Counted from the first letter of the stretch, positions 14,854 to 23,717 are shown. The stretch: DNA of 31,831 nt from an uncultured Collinsella sp. (GCA_958346935.1 CATVTM010000016.1:1-31831); one strand, 5' to 3'. The notes: generated by a model from the sequence alone, not told the origin. Program-made: numbers and translations.

Positions 14854-16754
14854 TTGAGTGTCGGGGCGTTTCCTTTAGCTATGACGGTGCCGCACCGGCG
14901 CTCGACGGCGTCGATCTGAATATCGAGGACGGTGAGTTTTTCTGCATCCTCGGCGGCAATGGGTCGGGCAAGTCGACGTTTGCCAAGCATCTGAATGCGC
15001 TGCTGCAGCCCGATGCAGGCACGGTGCGCATTAACGGCATGGATGCGTCCGACCCCGAGCTGGTCTACGACATTCGCTCGACCGCGGGCATGGTGTTCCA
15101 GAACCCTGATGACCAGCTGGTGGCGACGCTTGTCGAGGACGATGTTGCGTTTGGTCCCGAGAACTTAGGGGTTGAATCGGCCCAGATCGCGCAGCGCGTA
15201 CGCGAGGCGCTGAAGGGCGTGGGCCTGGTGGGCTTTGAGCGCCACGAGACCCATGCGCTCTCGGGCGGACAAAAGCAGCGCGTGGCGCTCGCCGGCGTAC
15301 TTGCCATGGAGCCGCGCGTGCTTATCTTGGACGAGGCTTCCTCGATGCTCGATCCGCGTGGACGTAAGGGCCTCATGAAGGCTTGCCGCGCGTTGCACGA
15401 TCGCGGCATGACCATCGTGATGATTACGCACTTTATGGAAGAAGCCGCCGAGGCCGATCGTGTCGCGGTGTTTCGGGCGGGGCGCGTTGCCATGCTCGAT
15501 ACGCCCGAGGAGATCCTGACGCGGGCGGACGAACTTGCGCAGCTCAACTTGGATATGCCGGCGCCGTGTCGTCTAGGCAGGTCGCTTCGTGCGAAGGGCG
15601 TGCCCGTTTGCGCGCAGGTACGTGAGGCGGATATGGTCGTCGAGATTGCGCAGACTTATGCCGAGCGAAGTGGGGCAGGCACCGCGGGGCAGTCTTCCGC
15701 ATCCCAGTTGGAAATCGCTGACGGCACTGCTCCGGTAGACATCGAGGGCAATGCGTCGGAGCCCGTCATCGAGCTATCCCATGTTTCGTACAGTTATTCG
15801 CTCAGTTCGCGCGAGCGCCGCCGCTGGCATAAGCGCTCGGCCACTGCGGGCAAATCGAGCAAACAGGCTCTCTGGGGAAACGACCCAAGCAGCCCGTGGG
15901 CGCTGCGCGATGTATCGCTGACGGTGCGTCGCGGCGAGTTCCTGGGGCTAGCAGGCCATACCGGCTCGGGTAAATCGACGCTGGTCCAGCATCTCAACGG
16001 GCTGATCCGTCCGCAGGAGGGAAGCATTTGCGCGCTGGGGCTCGACCTGTCAAACAAGAAAGACGCCGCCGCTGTTAAGGCCAAGGTCGGCGTGGTGTTT
16101 CAGTACCCCGAGCGCCAGCTATTTGCCGAAACCGTGGCACAGGACGTGGCGTTTGGTCCGCATAACCTTGGCTTGCCGCAAGATGAAGTCGACCGTCGTG
16201 TCGAGTCATCGCTCTCGCGCGTGGGCCTCGACCTTTCCACGGTCGGCGACAAGAGTCCCTTTGAGCTTTCGGGCGGTCAGCAACGGCGTGTGGCATTCGC
16301 CGGCGTGCTCGCCATGGAGCCCGAAGTCCTGGTGCTCGATGAACCCATGGCGGGGCTCGATCCGGCGGCGCGCAGTGATTTCCTGGAGCTCATCGATCGA
16401 CTCCATCGCGAGGGCCTGACCGTTGTCATGGTTTCGCACAGCATGGATGACCTGGCCAATTGCTGCGACCGTATCGTCGTAATGAACGAAGGTGCGGTGT
16501 TTGCCGAGGGAACCCCCGCGCAGGTGTTTGCGCATGCCGATGAGCTCAAGTCGATCGGCTTGGGCGTTCCCGCCGCTCAGCGTATGGCGCTGGCGCTTAC
16601 GGAGGCGGGCGTGCCGCTGCGTCGCGGCGGGCTCTATACGGTTGAGTCGTTGGCCGACGAGTTGGCAGATTTGCTGATCGGTCGCCCAGACGGTCCTTCT
16701 AACGTCGCGGACATTGCTAAATCCAAGACGGTTGCGCGAGAGAAGGGCTGCTAA
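14850..16754 (+). CDS. Fused ECF transporter ATPase (EcfA-EcfA' in one chain)
   Basis: A single 634-residue protein carries both ABC ATPase domains that power the ECF transporter. Domain 1 has Walker A GGNGSGKST (35-43), Q-loop FQNPDDQLVAT, signature LSGGQKQR (137-144) and Walker B LILDEAS (158-164). Domain 2 has Walker A GHTGSGKST (369-377), FQYPERQLFAET, signature LSGGQQRR (473-480) and Walker B LVLDEPM (494-500). A linker of about 70 residues (240-310) joins them. All catalytic residues look intact in both halves. Most ECF systems use two separate genes, so the fusion fixes the stoichiometry. It overlaps ribU by 4 bp and ecfT by 1 bp, so all three are translationally coupled. Confidence 0.95.
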   Translation: MIECRGVSFSYDGAAPALDGVDLNIEDGEFFCILGGNGSGKSTFAKHLNALLQPDAGTVRINGMDASDPELVYDIRSTAGMVFQNPDDQLVATLVEDDVAFGPENLGVESAQIAQRVREALKGVGLVGFERHETHALSGGQKQRVALAGVLAMEPRVLILDEASSMLDPRGRKGLMKACRALHDRGMTIVMITHFMEEAAEADRVAVFRAGRVAMLDTPEEILTRADELAQLNLDMPAPCRLGRSLRAKGVPVCAQVREADMVVEIAQTYAERSGAGTAGQSSASQLEIADGTAPVDIEGNASEPVIELSHVSYSYSLSSRERRRWHKRSATAGKSSKQALWGNDPSSPWALRDVSLTVRRGEFLGLAGHTGSGKSTLVQHLNGLIRPQEGSICALGLDLSNKKDAAAVKAKVGVVFQYPERQLFAETVAQDVAFGPHNLGLPQDEVDRRVESSLSRVGLDLSTVGDKSPFELSGGQQRRVAFAGVLAMEPEVLVLDEPMAGLDPAARSDFLELIDRLHREGLTVVMVSHSMDDLANCCDRIVVMNEGAVFAEGTPAQVFAHADELKSIGLGVPAAQRMALALTEAGVPLRRGGLYTVESLADELADLLIGRPDGPSNVADIAKSKTVAREKGC

Positions 16755-17554
16755 TGGAGGCGTTTTCGTTTGGCAGCTACTATCCCGGCGATAGTGCGAT
16801 CCACCGCCTGGACCCGCGAACTAAGTTGCTCTTGGGCTTTGTGTTTCTGATCACGACGCTGACCGTCGGCGGCTTCCGCGGACTGGCCCCTGTCGCAATG
16901 TTTGTCGTGCTGATCTATGCCGTGTCTCGGGTGCCGGTTCGTCGCGTTCTGTCGTCGATGGCGCCGCTGCTGGCAATCGTCGTCGTGGTCGCGGTGCTCA
17001 ACTTGTTTACCGACCAGAGCGGGCGCATTCTGTGGCAGCTCGGCTTTTTGCAGATAAGCGAGGGCTCGCTGCATTCCGCCGCCTTTATGGCGTGCCGCCT
17101 GACCTTGATGATGGCCGGTATGAGCGCTATCACGCTCACCACGCCGACGCTCGACCTCACCGCGGGCTTTGAGCGCCTGCTCGCATCGTTTGCGCGTGTG
17201 GGACTTCCTGCGCACGAGCTCGGCATGATCATGGGTATTGCGTTGCGCTTTATGCCGCAGTTTGCCACCGAGATGAAGCAGACGGCGGACGCGCAGGCGA
17301 GCCGCGGTGCGCGCGTGACGGGGGGCCCGCTCGGCGGCGTGCGTATGCTCGGCAGTGTGGCGATTCCGCTGTTCACCGGCGTGTTCCGCCATGCCGAGAC
17401 GCTGTCTGCTGCCATGGATGCACGCTGCTATCACGGCGAGCAGGGCCGCACGCGCCTGCATGTGCTTGCATTTGGCCGCGGCGATGCGTTGGCGGCGGTG
17501 GTGACGGCGTTGCTGCTCATCTGCGTCATCGTCATCAATCTTCAACTTGTTTAG
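16754..17554 (+). CDS. ecfT: ECF transporter transmembrane component EcfT
   Basis: EcfT is the membrane scaffold that couples ATP hydrolysis to the S component. The 266-residue protein opens with the family motif YYPGDSAIHRLDPRTKLL, contains about five hydrophobic segments, and carries the cytoplasmic coupling helices. These include RFMPQFATEMKQTADAQASR, followed by the Ala-Arg motif GAR and then AMDARCYHGEQGRT. The start overlaps the ATPase stop (TAATG). Together with ribU and the fused ATPase this is a complete, self-contained riboflavin importer in one operon, unlike the common shared EcfAAT module placed far from its S components. Confidence 0.93.
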   Translation: MEAFSFGSYYPGDSAIHRLDPRTKLLLGFVFLITTLTVGGFRGLAPVAMFVVLIYAVSRVPVRRVLSSMAPLLAIVVVVAVLNLFTDQSGRILWQLGFLQISEGSLHSAAFMACRLTLMMAGMSAITLTTPTLDLTAGFERLLASFARVGLPAHELGMIMGIALRFMPQFATEMKQTADAQASRGARVTGGPLGGVRMLGSVAIPLFTGVFRHAETLSAAMDARCYHGEQGRTRLHVLAFGRGDALAAVVTALLLICVIVINLQLV

Positions 17555-17584
17555 GCGCGATTCGAGCGCAAGAAAGGGGTCCCT

Positions 17585-18031
17585 ATGACCGACAACGACC
17601 GCACGGCTCAGCTTGAGCGCGCCTGTTCGTATCTCAGGCGCATTCCGGCGTGGTATCTGGCCACGACCGATGTGGCCGACGGGCATCAGCCTCGCGTGAG
17701 GCCGTTTTCGTTTGCCATGGTCGATGACGGTAAGTTGTGGTTTTGCACGTCGCGCGACAAGGATGTGTGGGCGGAGCTGAGCGCGAATCCCAAGTTTGAG
17801 CTCTCGGGCTGGAAGCCGGGGGAATGTTGGATCGTATTGACCGGCGAAGCCGCACTTGAGGACGACGCAGTTGCGAGCGACAAGGTGCGTCAAGCGGGTT
17901 TTAAGCACATGGTGGGCATTGGCGAGGAACACGAGAGTGCCAACGACGGCCGCCTTGCTTTCTTTTCGGTCCGCAACATCGCCGCGCGCTTCTGTGATAT
18001 CGATGGCAGCGAGGAGCGCCTGGAGCTCTAG
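17585..18031 (+). CDS. Pyridoxamine 5'-phosphate oxidase family protein, copy 1
   Basis: A 148-residue split-barrel protein of the PNPOx-like clan, whose members bind FMN, F420 or heme. The core is IPAWYLATTD, then QPRVRPFSFAMVDDGKLWFCTS (the flavin-phosphate-binding strands), WAELSANPKFELSGWKPG and WIVLTGEA. The ATG at 17585 follows AAAGGGG and lies 30 bp after ecfT, so it may be read through from the riboswitch operon. A paralogue follows directly. Too little is known of this subfamily to name a reaction. A true PdxH would be longer and carry a characteristic C-terminal motif not seen here. Confidence 0.85.
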   Translation: MTDNDRTAQLERACSYLRRIPAWYLATTDVADGHQPRVRPFSFAMVDDGKLWFCTSRDKDVWAELSANPKFELSGWKPGECWIVLTGEAALEDDAVASDKVRQAGFKHMVGIGEEHESANDGRLAFFSVRNIAARFCDIDGSEERLEL

Positions 18032-18075
18032 CTCGCACAAACCAGGTTCCCAAACTAGCTAGTACAGGAGGAAAC

Positions 18076-18486
18076 GTGGACGGATTGAATACGGTTTTGG
18101 AGTATCTGACGTCGGTGCCGGCGTGGTATCTGGCGACGAGCGTGGATGGACAGCCGCACGTGCGTCCGTTCTCGTTTGCTCAGATTCAGGACGGTAAGCT
18201 GTGGTTTGTGACGGCGCGCACCAAAGACGTGTGGCAAGAGCTGCTGCAAAATCAGCGCTTTGAGGCCACGAGTTGGTGGCCGGGCCATGGCTGGCTCATC
18301 TTGCGCGGGCGTGCCGGCTTGGATGACCGGGCCTTAGACGAAATGCGCGAAGCCGGGTGGAAGCATCTAGAGCGCCTGGGCGAGCACTATGAGGGGCCTA
18401 ACGACCCCACGCTCGTCTTCTTTAGCGTCGAGGATCCCGAGGCTTTTATCTGCAATCACGACGAATGGGTGCCGGTCGAGCTCTAG
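18076..18486 (+). CDS. Pyridoxamine 5'-phosphate oxidase family protein, copy 2
   Basis: A 136-residue paralogue of the preceding gene, sharing the order PAWYLATS, PHVRPFSFAQIQDGKLWFVTA, KDVWQELLQN and FFSVEDPEA. The start is GTG 18076 with GAGGAAAC just before it; the gap to copy 1 is 44 bp. Tandem paralogues with the same fold but clearly diverged sequence point to an old duplication, with possible hetero-oligomer formation or different substrates. The split barrel normally dimerises with flavin at the interface. A very stable hairpin terminates the unit. Confidence 0.85.
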   Translation: MDGLNTVLEYLTSVPAWYLATSVDGQPHVRPFSFAQIQDGKLWFVTARTKDVWQELLQNQRFEATSWWPGHGWLILRGRAGLDDRALDEMREAGWKHLERLGEHYEGPNDPTLVFFSVEDPEAFICNHDEWVPVEL

Positions 18487-18523
18487 CCAGCTGGCTCATC
18501 CTAACAACTTGGTTTTCGCATGG

Positions 18524-18577
18524 GCGGGCCCCGTATTGCCCGGCGCCGTTAGGAGCGCCGGTCAATACGGGGCCCGC
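18524..18577. terminator. Large hairpin terminator after the PNPOx-like genes
   Basis: Perfect 15-bp arms GCGGGCCCCGTATTG (18524-18538) and CAATACGGGGCCCGC (18563-18577), continued by an inner perfect 7-bp CCGGCGC/GCGCCGG stem. The T-tract is poor (CTCCATTTGT), so termination efficiency is uncertain. Confidence 0.7.
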
Positions 18578-18621
18578 TCCATTTGTCAATTCCTTCAAGC
18601 GAATGTGTCGGGAATGTTTCA

Positions 18622-18658
18622 ATGCATGAATATGTAAACCATTTACGTGTTAATGCAT
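18622..18658. promoter_or_regulatory. Dyad upstream of argC, candidate ArgR operator
   Basis: A 37-bp imperfect palindrome with ATGCAT at both ends and GTAAA-cc-ATTTAC at the centre. The left half includes CATGAATA, which matches the half-site of known ARG boxes. It lies directly upstream of the candidate argC promoter. No argR gene is in the window. Confidence 0.5.
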
Positions 18659-18665
18659 CTTTTGG

Positions 18666-18674
18666 TGCTAAAGT
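18666..18674 (+). promoter_or_regulatory. Candidate extended -10 promoter of argCJBD
   Basis: TGCTAAAGT (TGn plus TAAAGT), 70 bp before argC and 7 bp after the dyad. A repressor bound to the dyad would cover the -35 region. Confidence 0.4.
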
Positions 18675-18743
18675 TTCAACCCACTTCATAACGACCGCTG
18701 CGAAATGCGCATCGGTGCATAAATCGCAGACAAGGAGTCTGAT

Positions 18744-19814
18744 ATGTCTTTGAAGGTTGGAATCGTCGGCGCGGCTGGATATGCCGGAGCCGAGCTCATT
18801 CGCCTCGTGCTCGGTCATCCCGAGTTTGAACTTGTCGCCATTACGTCCAACGCCGATGCCGGCCAGCCGCTGTCCGCGGTGTATCCGAGCTTTGCTGGCG
18901 CGAGCGATCTGGTTTTCACCACGCATGACGCGCCCGAGCTCAAGAGCTGCGATGCGGTTTTTCTTGCCGTGCCGCACACCGCCGCCATGGCTCAGGTGCC
19001 CGCCCTGCTTGCCGCGGGAGTCTCCTGCATTGACCTCTCGGCCGACTATCGCCTGAGCGACGCGTCTGTCTTTGAGGCATGGTATGCCGTCGAGCACACG
19101 AGCCCCGAGTTGCTCAAGACCCGCGCTTTCGGCCTGCCCGAGCTGTTCTGCCAGGACTTGGAGACCGCCGCATCCGATTATGCTGACGGCAAGTCCGTGC
19201 TGGTCGCCTGCGCCGGTTGCTATCCCACCGCAACGAGCCTTGCCGCCGCGCCCGCCGTGCGCGCCGGCTGGGTTGCCCAGAGCGGCCCCGTGATCGTTGA
19301 TGCCATCAGCGGTGTGACGGGTGCCGGCAAGTCCTGCAACGCTCGTACGCATTTTTGCAGCGCCGACGAGAACTTGGAGGCCTACGGCGTGGGCAAGCAT
19401 CGCCACACGCCCGAGATTGAGCAAATCCTTGGCCTGACCGATCGCGTCGTCTTCACCCCGCATCTGGCACCGCTCAAGCGCGGCCTGCTCTCCACGGTGA
19501 CGCTGCCGCTCACGCCGCAGGCCATTGACTCCCTGGCTCTTGAGGATGTCGTCGACTATTACAAGCAGTTCTACGCTGGACGCACCTTTGTGCGCGTGCT
19601 CGACGCCGGCCAGCAGCCCAAGACGGCTTCGGTCGTCGGAACCAACGCCGCCCAGATTGGCCTCGCGCTCAACAAGCGCGCGGGCGTTCTGGTGGCGACG
19701 GGCGCCATCGACAATCTGTGCAAGGGTGCAGCAGGCCAGGCGGTCCAGTGCGCCAACATCGTCTTTGGTTTTGACGAGCGACGAGGCTTGCCCACAGTGG
19801 CGTGCCCGGTGTAG
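18744..19814 (+). CDS. argC: N-acetyl-gamma-glutamyl-phosphate reductase
   Basis: ArgC reduces N-acetylglutamyl-phosphate to the semialdehyde with NADPH, the third step to ornithine. The 356-residue length fits the family. The N-terminal Rossmann motif is GAAGYAGAELIRL (9-21), the catalytic Cys is in ACAGCYPTAT (C159), and the C-terminal region has KHRHTPEIEQ and TPHLAPLKRGLLST. ATG 18744 is preceded by AAGGAG. First gene of the argC-argJ-argB-argD set. Confidence 0.97.
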   Translation: MSLKVGIVGAAGYAGAELIRLVLGHPEFELVAITSNADAGQPLSAVYPSFAGASDLVFTTHDAPELKSCDAVFLAVPHTAAMAQVPALLAAGVSCIDLSADYRLSDASVFEAWYAVEHTSPELLKTRAFGLPELFCQDLETAASDYADGKSVLVACAGCYPTATSLAAAPAVRAGWVAQSGPVIVDAISGVTGAGKSCNARTHFCSADENLEAYGVGKHRHTPEIEQILGLTDRVVFTPHLAPLKRGLLSTVTLPLTPQAIDSLALEDVVDYYKQFYAGRTFVRVLDAGQQPKTASVVGTNAAQIGLALNKRAGVLVATGAIDNLCKGAAGQAVQCANIVFGFDERRGLPTVACPV

Positions 19815-19948
19815 CACATTCGATTGTTAACGATTTGGTAGTCGGGCATCGAGTGGGGCGCCACTCTTAAGCTGGTCTCATGATTACGACTGGCATGGCG
19901 CACCAACCGATGTCCGTTTTTTGTTTGACATAAGGAGTCATGAAGACG

Positions 19949-21217
19949 ATGAATACCGAGCTGTTTGATATCAAGATTCGCGCCGTCGAGGGTGGCGTTA
20001 CGGCTGCGGCTGGTTTTAAAGCTGCGGGCATCCACGCTGGGTTCCGCAAGAACCCCGAGCGTCTGGATTACGCGCTCGTCGTGCCCGATAAACCCTGTCC
20101 CGGTGCCGGCGTGTTTACCACCAATCGCTTTTGCGCGGCGCCCGTGCAAGTGAGCCGTGCCAACCTGGGCGGTGCCGACAAGGGCTACGGTATCATCGCC
20201 GGCGTTTCGGTCAACTCTGGCAATGCCAACGCCGCCACGGGTGAGACTGGCCTTGCATGCGCGCGCGAGACGTGCAGCATTGCATCGCAGGTCATCGGCT
20301 GCGAACCCCAGCAGATTCTGGTTGCCTCCACGGGTGTGATTGGCCAGATTCTGCCGATCGACACGTTTGAGACCGCCATTCCTGCTGCCTACGAGGCACT
20401 TTCCGCCCACGGTGGCGCCGATGCCGCTCGCGCCATCATGACGACCGACACGCACTCCAAGGAGTACGCCGTGTCCTACGTCAGCGAGGCTGCGGGACAC
20501 ACAGGCAATGCCTATACGGTGGGCGGTATGTGCAAGGGCTCGGGCATGATCATGCCCAACATGGCCACCATGATCGCGGTCATCACTACCGATGCCCCCG
20601 TCGAGCCGGCGGCGCTCCACGCCCTGTTGCTCTCCACCGTCAAGCAGACCTTTAACAAGGTAACGGTCGATTCCGACACCTCGACCAACGACACCTGCAT
20701 CATGCTTGCCTCCGGCGCCGCTGCCGCAGATGCCGAGCCTATCGTCGAGGGTTCCGATGCCTTTGACGAGTTGGCATTTGCCGTGCACGAGGTGTGCGAG
20801 AGCCTGGCGCGCAACATCGCCGCCGACGGCGAGGGCGCATCCAAACTTGTTACGGTCAACGTTACCGGCGCCGTGAACGACGAGGAGGCCGATATCGCCG
20901 CCCGCGCCGTTGCCAACTCGCCGCTCGTTAAGACCTGCATCGCCGGCCACGACTGCAACTGGGGCCGCGTTGCTATGGCGCTTGGTAAGTGCGGCGTGAA
21001 GTTTAATCAGGAAGACGTTTCTATCGACATGATGGGCATGCCCGTCTGTCGCGACGGTCTGACTGTTCCCTTTGACGAGGACGAGGCTCTACGACGTTTC
21101 GAGGCGCCCGAGATCGTGATCTCGGTCGACCTGGGCGCAGGCGACGCGGCAACGACCGTGTGGACCTGCGACCTCACGCATGAGTATATCTCCATCAACG
21201 GCGACTACCGTTCCTAG
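19949..21217 (+). CDS. argJ: Bifunctional ornithine acetyltransferase / N-acetylglutamate synthase
   Basis: ArgJ moves the acetyl group from N-acetylornithine to glutamate, closing the cyclic pathway, and in bifunctional forms also makes N-acetylglutamate from acetyl-CoA. The precursor cleaves itself at a conserved Thr, visible here in MPNMATMIAVITTDA (Thr at about residue 207). Also seen are GVFTTNRFCAAPV near the N-terminus and KCGVKFNQEDV near the C-terminus. Two ATGs are possible. The AAGGAG (19932-19937) is only 2 bp from ATG 19940 but 11 bp from ATG 19949, so I prefer 19949 without certainty. The 125-bp gap after argC holds a small hairpin (GAGTGG/CCACTC, 19851-19866). Presence of argJ means no separate argE is needed. 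Confidence 0.96.
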   Translation: MNTELFDIKIRAVEGGVTAAAGFKAAGIHAGFRKNPERLDYALVVPDKPCPGAGVFTTNRFCAAPVQVSRANLGGADKGYGIIAGVSVNSGNANAATGETGLACARETCSIASQVIGCEPQQILVASTGVIGQILPIDTFETAIPAAYEALSAHGGADAARAIMTTDTHSKEYAVSYVSEAAGHTGNAYTVGGMCKGSGMIMPNMATMIAVITTDAPVEPAALHALLLSTVKQTFNKVTVDSDTSTNDTCIMLASGAAAADAEPIVEGSDAFDELAFAVHEVCESLARNIAADGEGASKLVTVNVTGAVNDEEADIAARAVANSPLVKTCIAGHDCNWGRVAMALGKCGVKFNQEDVSIDMMGMPVCRDGLTVPFDEDEALRRFEAPEIVISVDLGAGDAATTVWTCDLTHEYISINGDYRS

Positions 21218-21298
21218 ATTCCAGGCACGCTGCGCATCTTGCCGCGATTGCGGACAGCGGAGCACGGCGCGATAACGATACGAAAGACGAGGCAGATT

Positions 21299-22279
21299 AT
21301 GAAATTCGCACGCAATTGTCGTTCGAGCGAATCCAACGAAGCAACCGCGCAGCTGCTGTTTGAAGCGCTGCCGTGGATTAAGAACCTGACCGGCAAGACG
21401 GTTGTTATCAAATATGGCGGAGCCGCCATGGTTGATGAGCAGCTGCGCCGCGACGTGATGAGCGACATCGTTTTGCTCAAGATCATCGGTATGCGCCCCG
21501 TCATCGTGCACGGCGGCGGCAAGGCTATCAACGAGGCGCTGAGCCATTACGATATTCCCGTCGAGTTTAAGAACGGCCAACGCGTGACCACGCCGGCGAC
21601 TATGGATATCGTGCGCGAGGTGCTGGGCGGCAAGGTTAACCAGGAGCTGGTTGCTGCCATCAACCACCACGGCAACCTGGCCGTGGGCGTGTCGGGCAGC
21701 GATGCCGGCACGCTCATCGCCGAGCCGCTCGACCCCGAGCTCGGTCGCGTGGGCAAAGTGACGCACGTCAACACCGACTATATCGAGCGCTTACTCGATA
21801 GCGAGTACATCCCCGTCATCGCTACCGTCGCGGCGGGGGAGGACGGCGGTTTCTTCAACATCAACGCCGATACCGCCGCCGGTGCCGTTGCCGCGGCGCT
21901 CCACGCGCATAAGGCGATCTTTTTGACCGATGTCGATGGTCTGTACAAGGACTTTAGCGACAAGGACTCGCTTATCTCCAACCTAACGCTCGACGAGGTT
22001 AACGAAATGCTCTACGGCGGCGAGGTCGATAAGGGCATGATTCCCAAGCTGCGTGCGGCCGTCGATGCGCTTACCGGCGGCGTATTTCGTGCCCACATCA
22101 TTAACGGTACTACGCCGCATTCGCTGCTCCTGGAGCTGCTGACCGATGCCGGCGTCGGCACCGTGATTCATTCCACCGAGACGGCTTACGAGTTCGATAC
22201 GCATCCGCATCCGCTTTCGACGTTTGCTGCGCGTCTGACCGAGAACCTTGACGAGGTCGAGAAGCTTCAGACGGTCTAG
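21299..22279 (+). CDS. argB: Acetylglutamate kinase
   Basis: ArgB phosphorylates N-acetylglutamate and is commonly the arginine-feedback-controlled step. The protein has 326 residues from ATG 21299, which follows GAGG with 6-bp spacing; the frame is open back to 21239 without a ribosome site. Visible are the nucleotide motif KTVVIKYGGAAM (about 32-43), PVIVHGGGKAINE for substrate binding, and the C-terminal HSLLLELLTDAGVGTVI typical of amino-acid kinases. An N-terminal helix of about 25 residues before the core resembles the extension that lets arginine-sensitive ArgB enzymes form hexamers; feedback inhibition is therefore likely but inferred. Confidence 0.96.
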   Translation: MKFARNCRSSESNEATAQLLFEALPWIKNLTGKTVVIKYGGAAMVDEQLRRDVMSDIVLLKIIGMRPVIVHGGGKAINEALSHYDIPVEFKNGQRVTTPATMDIVREVLGGKVNQELVAAINHHGNLAVGVSGSDAGTLIAEPLDPELGRVGKVTHVNTDYIERLLDSEYIPVIATVAAGEDGGFFNINADTAAGAVAAALHAHKAIFLTDVDGLYKDFSDKDSLISNLTLDEVNEMLYGGEVDKGMIPKLRAAVDALTGGVFRAHIINGTTPHSLLLELLTDAGVGTVIHSTETAYEFDTHPHPLSTFAARLTENLDEVEKLQTV

Positions 22280-22348
22280 CTGACCCGCAGCCGCCCCATT
22301 CCTGCACCCATAGCCCCGCGCCGTCTGGCGCCCAACGAAAGGCATCTC

Positions 22349-23632
22349 ATGTCACTTGCAGCTCAGCAATCGCTTGAATCCCATTACGTTATGCATACCT
22401 TTGGCCGCTCTCCGGTCGAGTTTGTCGAGGGTCACGGCATGAAGCTCACCGGCGACGATGGCCGTGAGTACCTCGACTTTCTTGCCGGCATCGGCGTGTG
22501 CAGCCTAGGTCATGGCGACCCGGCCGTGCTCTCGGCGCTCGAGGCACAGACCAAAAAGCTCATGCATGTCTCCAATTACTTCTACATCGAGCAGCGCGGA
22601 CAGGTCGCGGCGCTGCTGTCCAAGCTTGCTAACGACGACGTAGATGGTGCGCGCGTGCTTGCCGATGCCATTGTCGCCGGCGATGAGACCACGGCAGCTG
22701 CTCTTGGTGCCCCGGCTGCGGATGAGCAGGTTTGGGAGACCTTCTTTGCCAACTCTGGCGCCGAGGCCAACGAGGGCTCGATGAAGCTCGCGCGCCTGTA
22801 CGCCAAGCGTGCCGGTAATGGCGGCAACACCATCGTGTGCATGCGCGGCGGCTTCCACGGCCGTACGCTCGAGACCATTGCCGCCACCATGCAGGATTGG
22901 CTGCAGGACAGCTTCCGCCCGCTGCCGGGTGGCTTTGTGGCCTGCACGCCCAACGATGTAGATGAACTGCGCGCAATCTTTAAGCAGCTGGGGAGCGAGA
23001 TTTGTGCCGTGATGCTCGAGCCGATCCAGGGCGAGAGCGGTGTGCATCCCATGACCGAGGAGTTTATGGCTACGGCGCGCGACTTGGCGCACGAGGTGGG
23101 TGCCGTGCTTATCGCCGACGAGGTCCAATGCGGCATCTTCCGCTCCGGCAAGCCGTTTGCATTCCAAACCTATGGTGTGGAGCCCGACATCATGAGCCTT
23201 GCCAAGGGCATTGCCGATGGCGTGCCCATGGGTGCCGTGGTGGCAAAGAAGGAAATCGCTGACATCTTTAAGCCCGGCGATCATGGTTCGACCTTTGGCG
23301 GTAGCTGCTTGGCCGTCGCGGCGTGCGCCGCGACGCTCTCCGCGCTTGTGCGCGGCGATTATGCCGACCATGCTGCCAAGGTGGGTGCCTATATGGAGCA
23401 GGCGCTGGCTAAGCTTCCGCATGTGGTAGAGGTGCGTGGCCGTGGCCTGATGCTCGGCTGCGATCTTGACGATACTGCGGGTGATGCACACGACGTTGTG
23501 GCCCGTGCATTGGGGGCCGGTGCCGTAATCAACGCTACGGGTGCCCATACGCTGCGTTTCCTGCCGCCACTCGTCTGCGAGGAAGCCGACGTGGACAGCC
23601 TGATCGAGATCCTGTCGGATGTCTTGGGCTAA
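22349..23632 (+). CDS. argD: Acetylornithine aminotransferase
   Basis: ArgD is a class-III PLP aminotransferase that converts N-acetylglutamate semialdehyde to N-acetylornithine. The 427-residue protein shows EYLDFLAGIGVCSLGHG (40-56), NSGAEANEGSMKLAR (135-149), the PLP-contacting ADEVQCG (D257) and the Schiff-base Lys in SLAKGIADG (K286). An unusual insertion of about 30 residues (94-128, Ala/Asp-rich) separates the early dimer region from FFANSGAEANE, where most ArgD proteins have fewer than ten residues. Start ATG 22349 has AAAGG upstream. It is the last arg gene here; argF, argG and argH are absent from the window, so the set as seen stops at ornithine. Confidence 0.94.
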   Translation: MSLAAQQSLESHYVMHTFGRSPVEFVEGHGMKLTGDDGREYLDFLAGIGVCSLGHGDPAVLSALEAQTKKLMHVSNYFYIEQRGQVAALLSKLANDDVDGARVLADAIVAGDETTAAALGAPAADEQVWETFFANSGAEANEGSMKLARLYAKRAGNGGNTIVCMRGGFHGRTLETIAATMQDWLQDSFRPLPGGFVACTPNDVDELRAIFKQLGSEICAVMLEPIQGESGVHPMTEEFMATARDLAHEVGAVLIADEVQCGIFRSGKPFAFQTYGVEPDIMSLAKGIADGVPMGAVVAKKEIADIFKPGDHGSTFGGSCLAVAACAATLSALVRGDYADHAAKVGAYMEQALAKLPHVVEVRGRGLMLGCDLDDTAGDAHDVVARALGAGAVINATGAHTLRFLPPLVCEEADVDSLIEILSDVLG

Positions 23633-23657
23633 CGCGGCGCAATAACTCAATTTGGAC

Positions 23658-23717
23658 CGGGTTCCGGACTGTGGGCGTGTCCTATGCGGCATGATTCAGC
23701 GGTCTGGAGCCCGTTTT
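23658..23717 (+). terminator. Terminator of the arg operon
   Basis: Arms CGGGTTCCGGACTG (23658-23671) and CGGTCTGGAGCCCG (23700-23713) pair over 14 bp including three G-T wobbles. TTTT follows. A further short hairpin, TGCCTTAG/CTAAGGCA (23717-23737), lies directly downstream. Confidence 0.65.
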
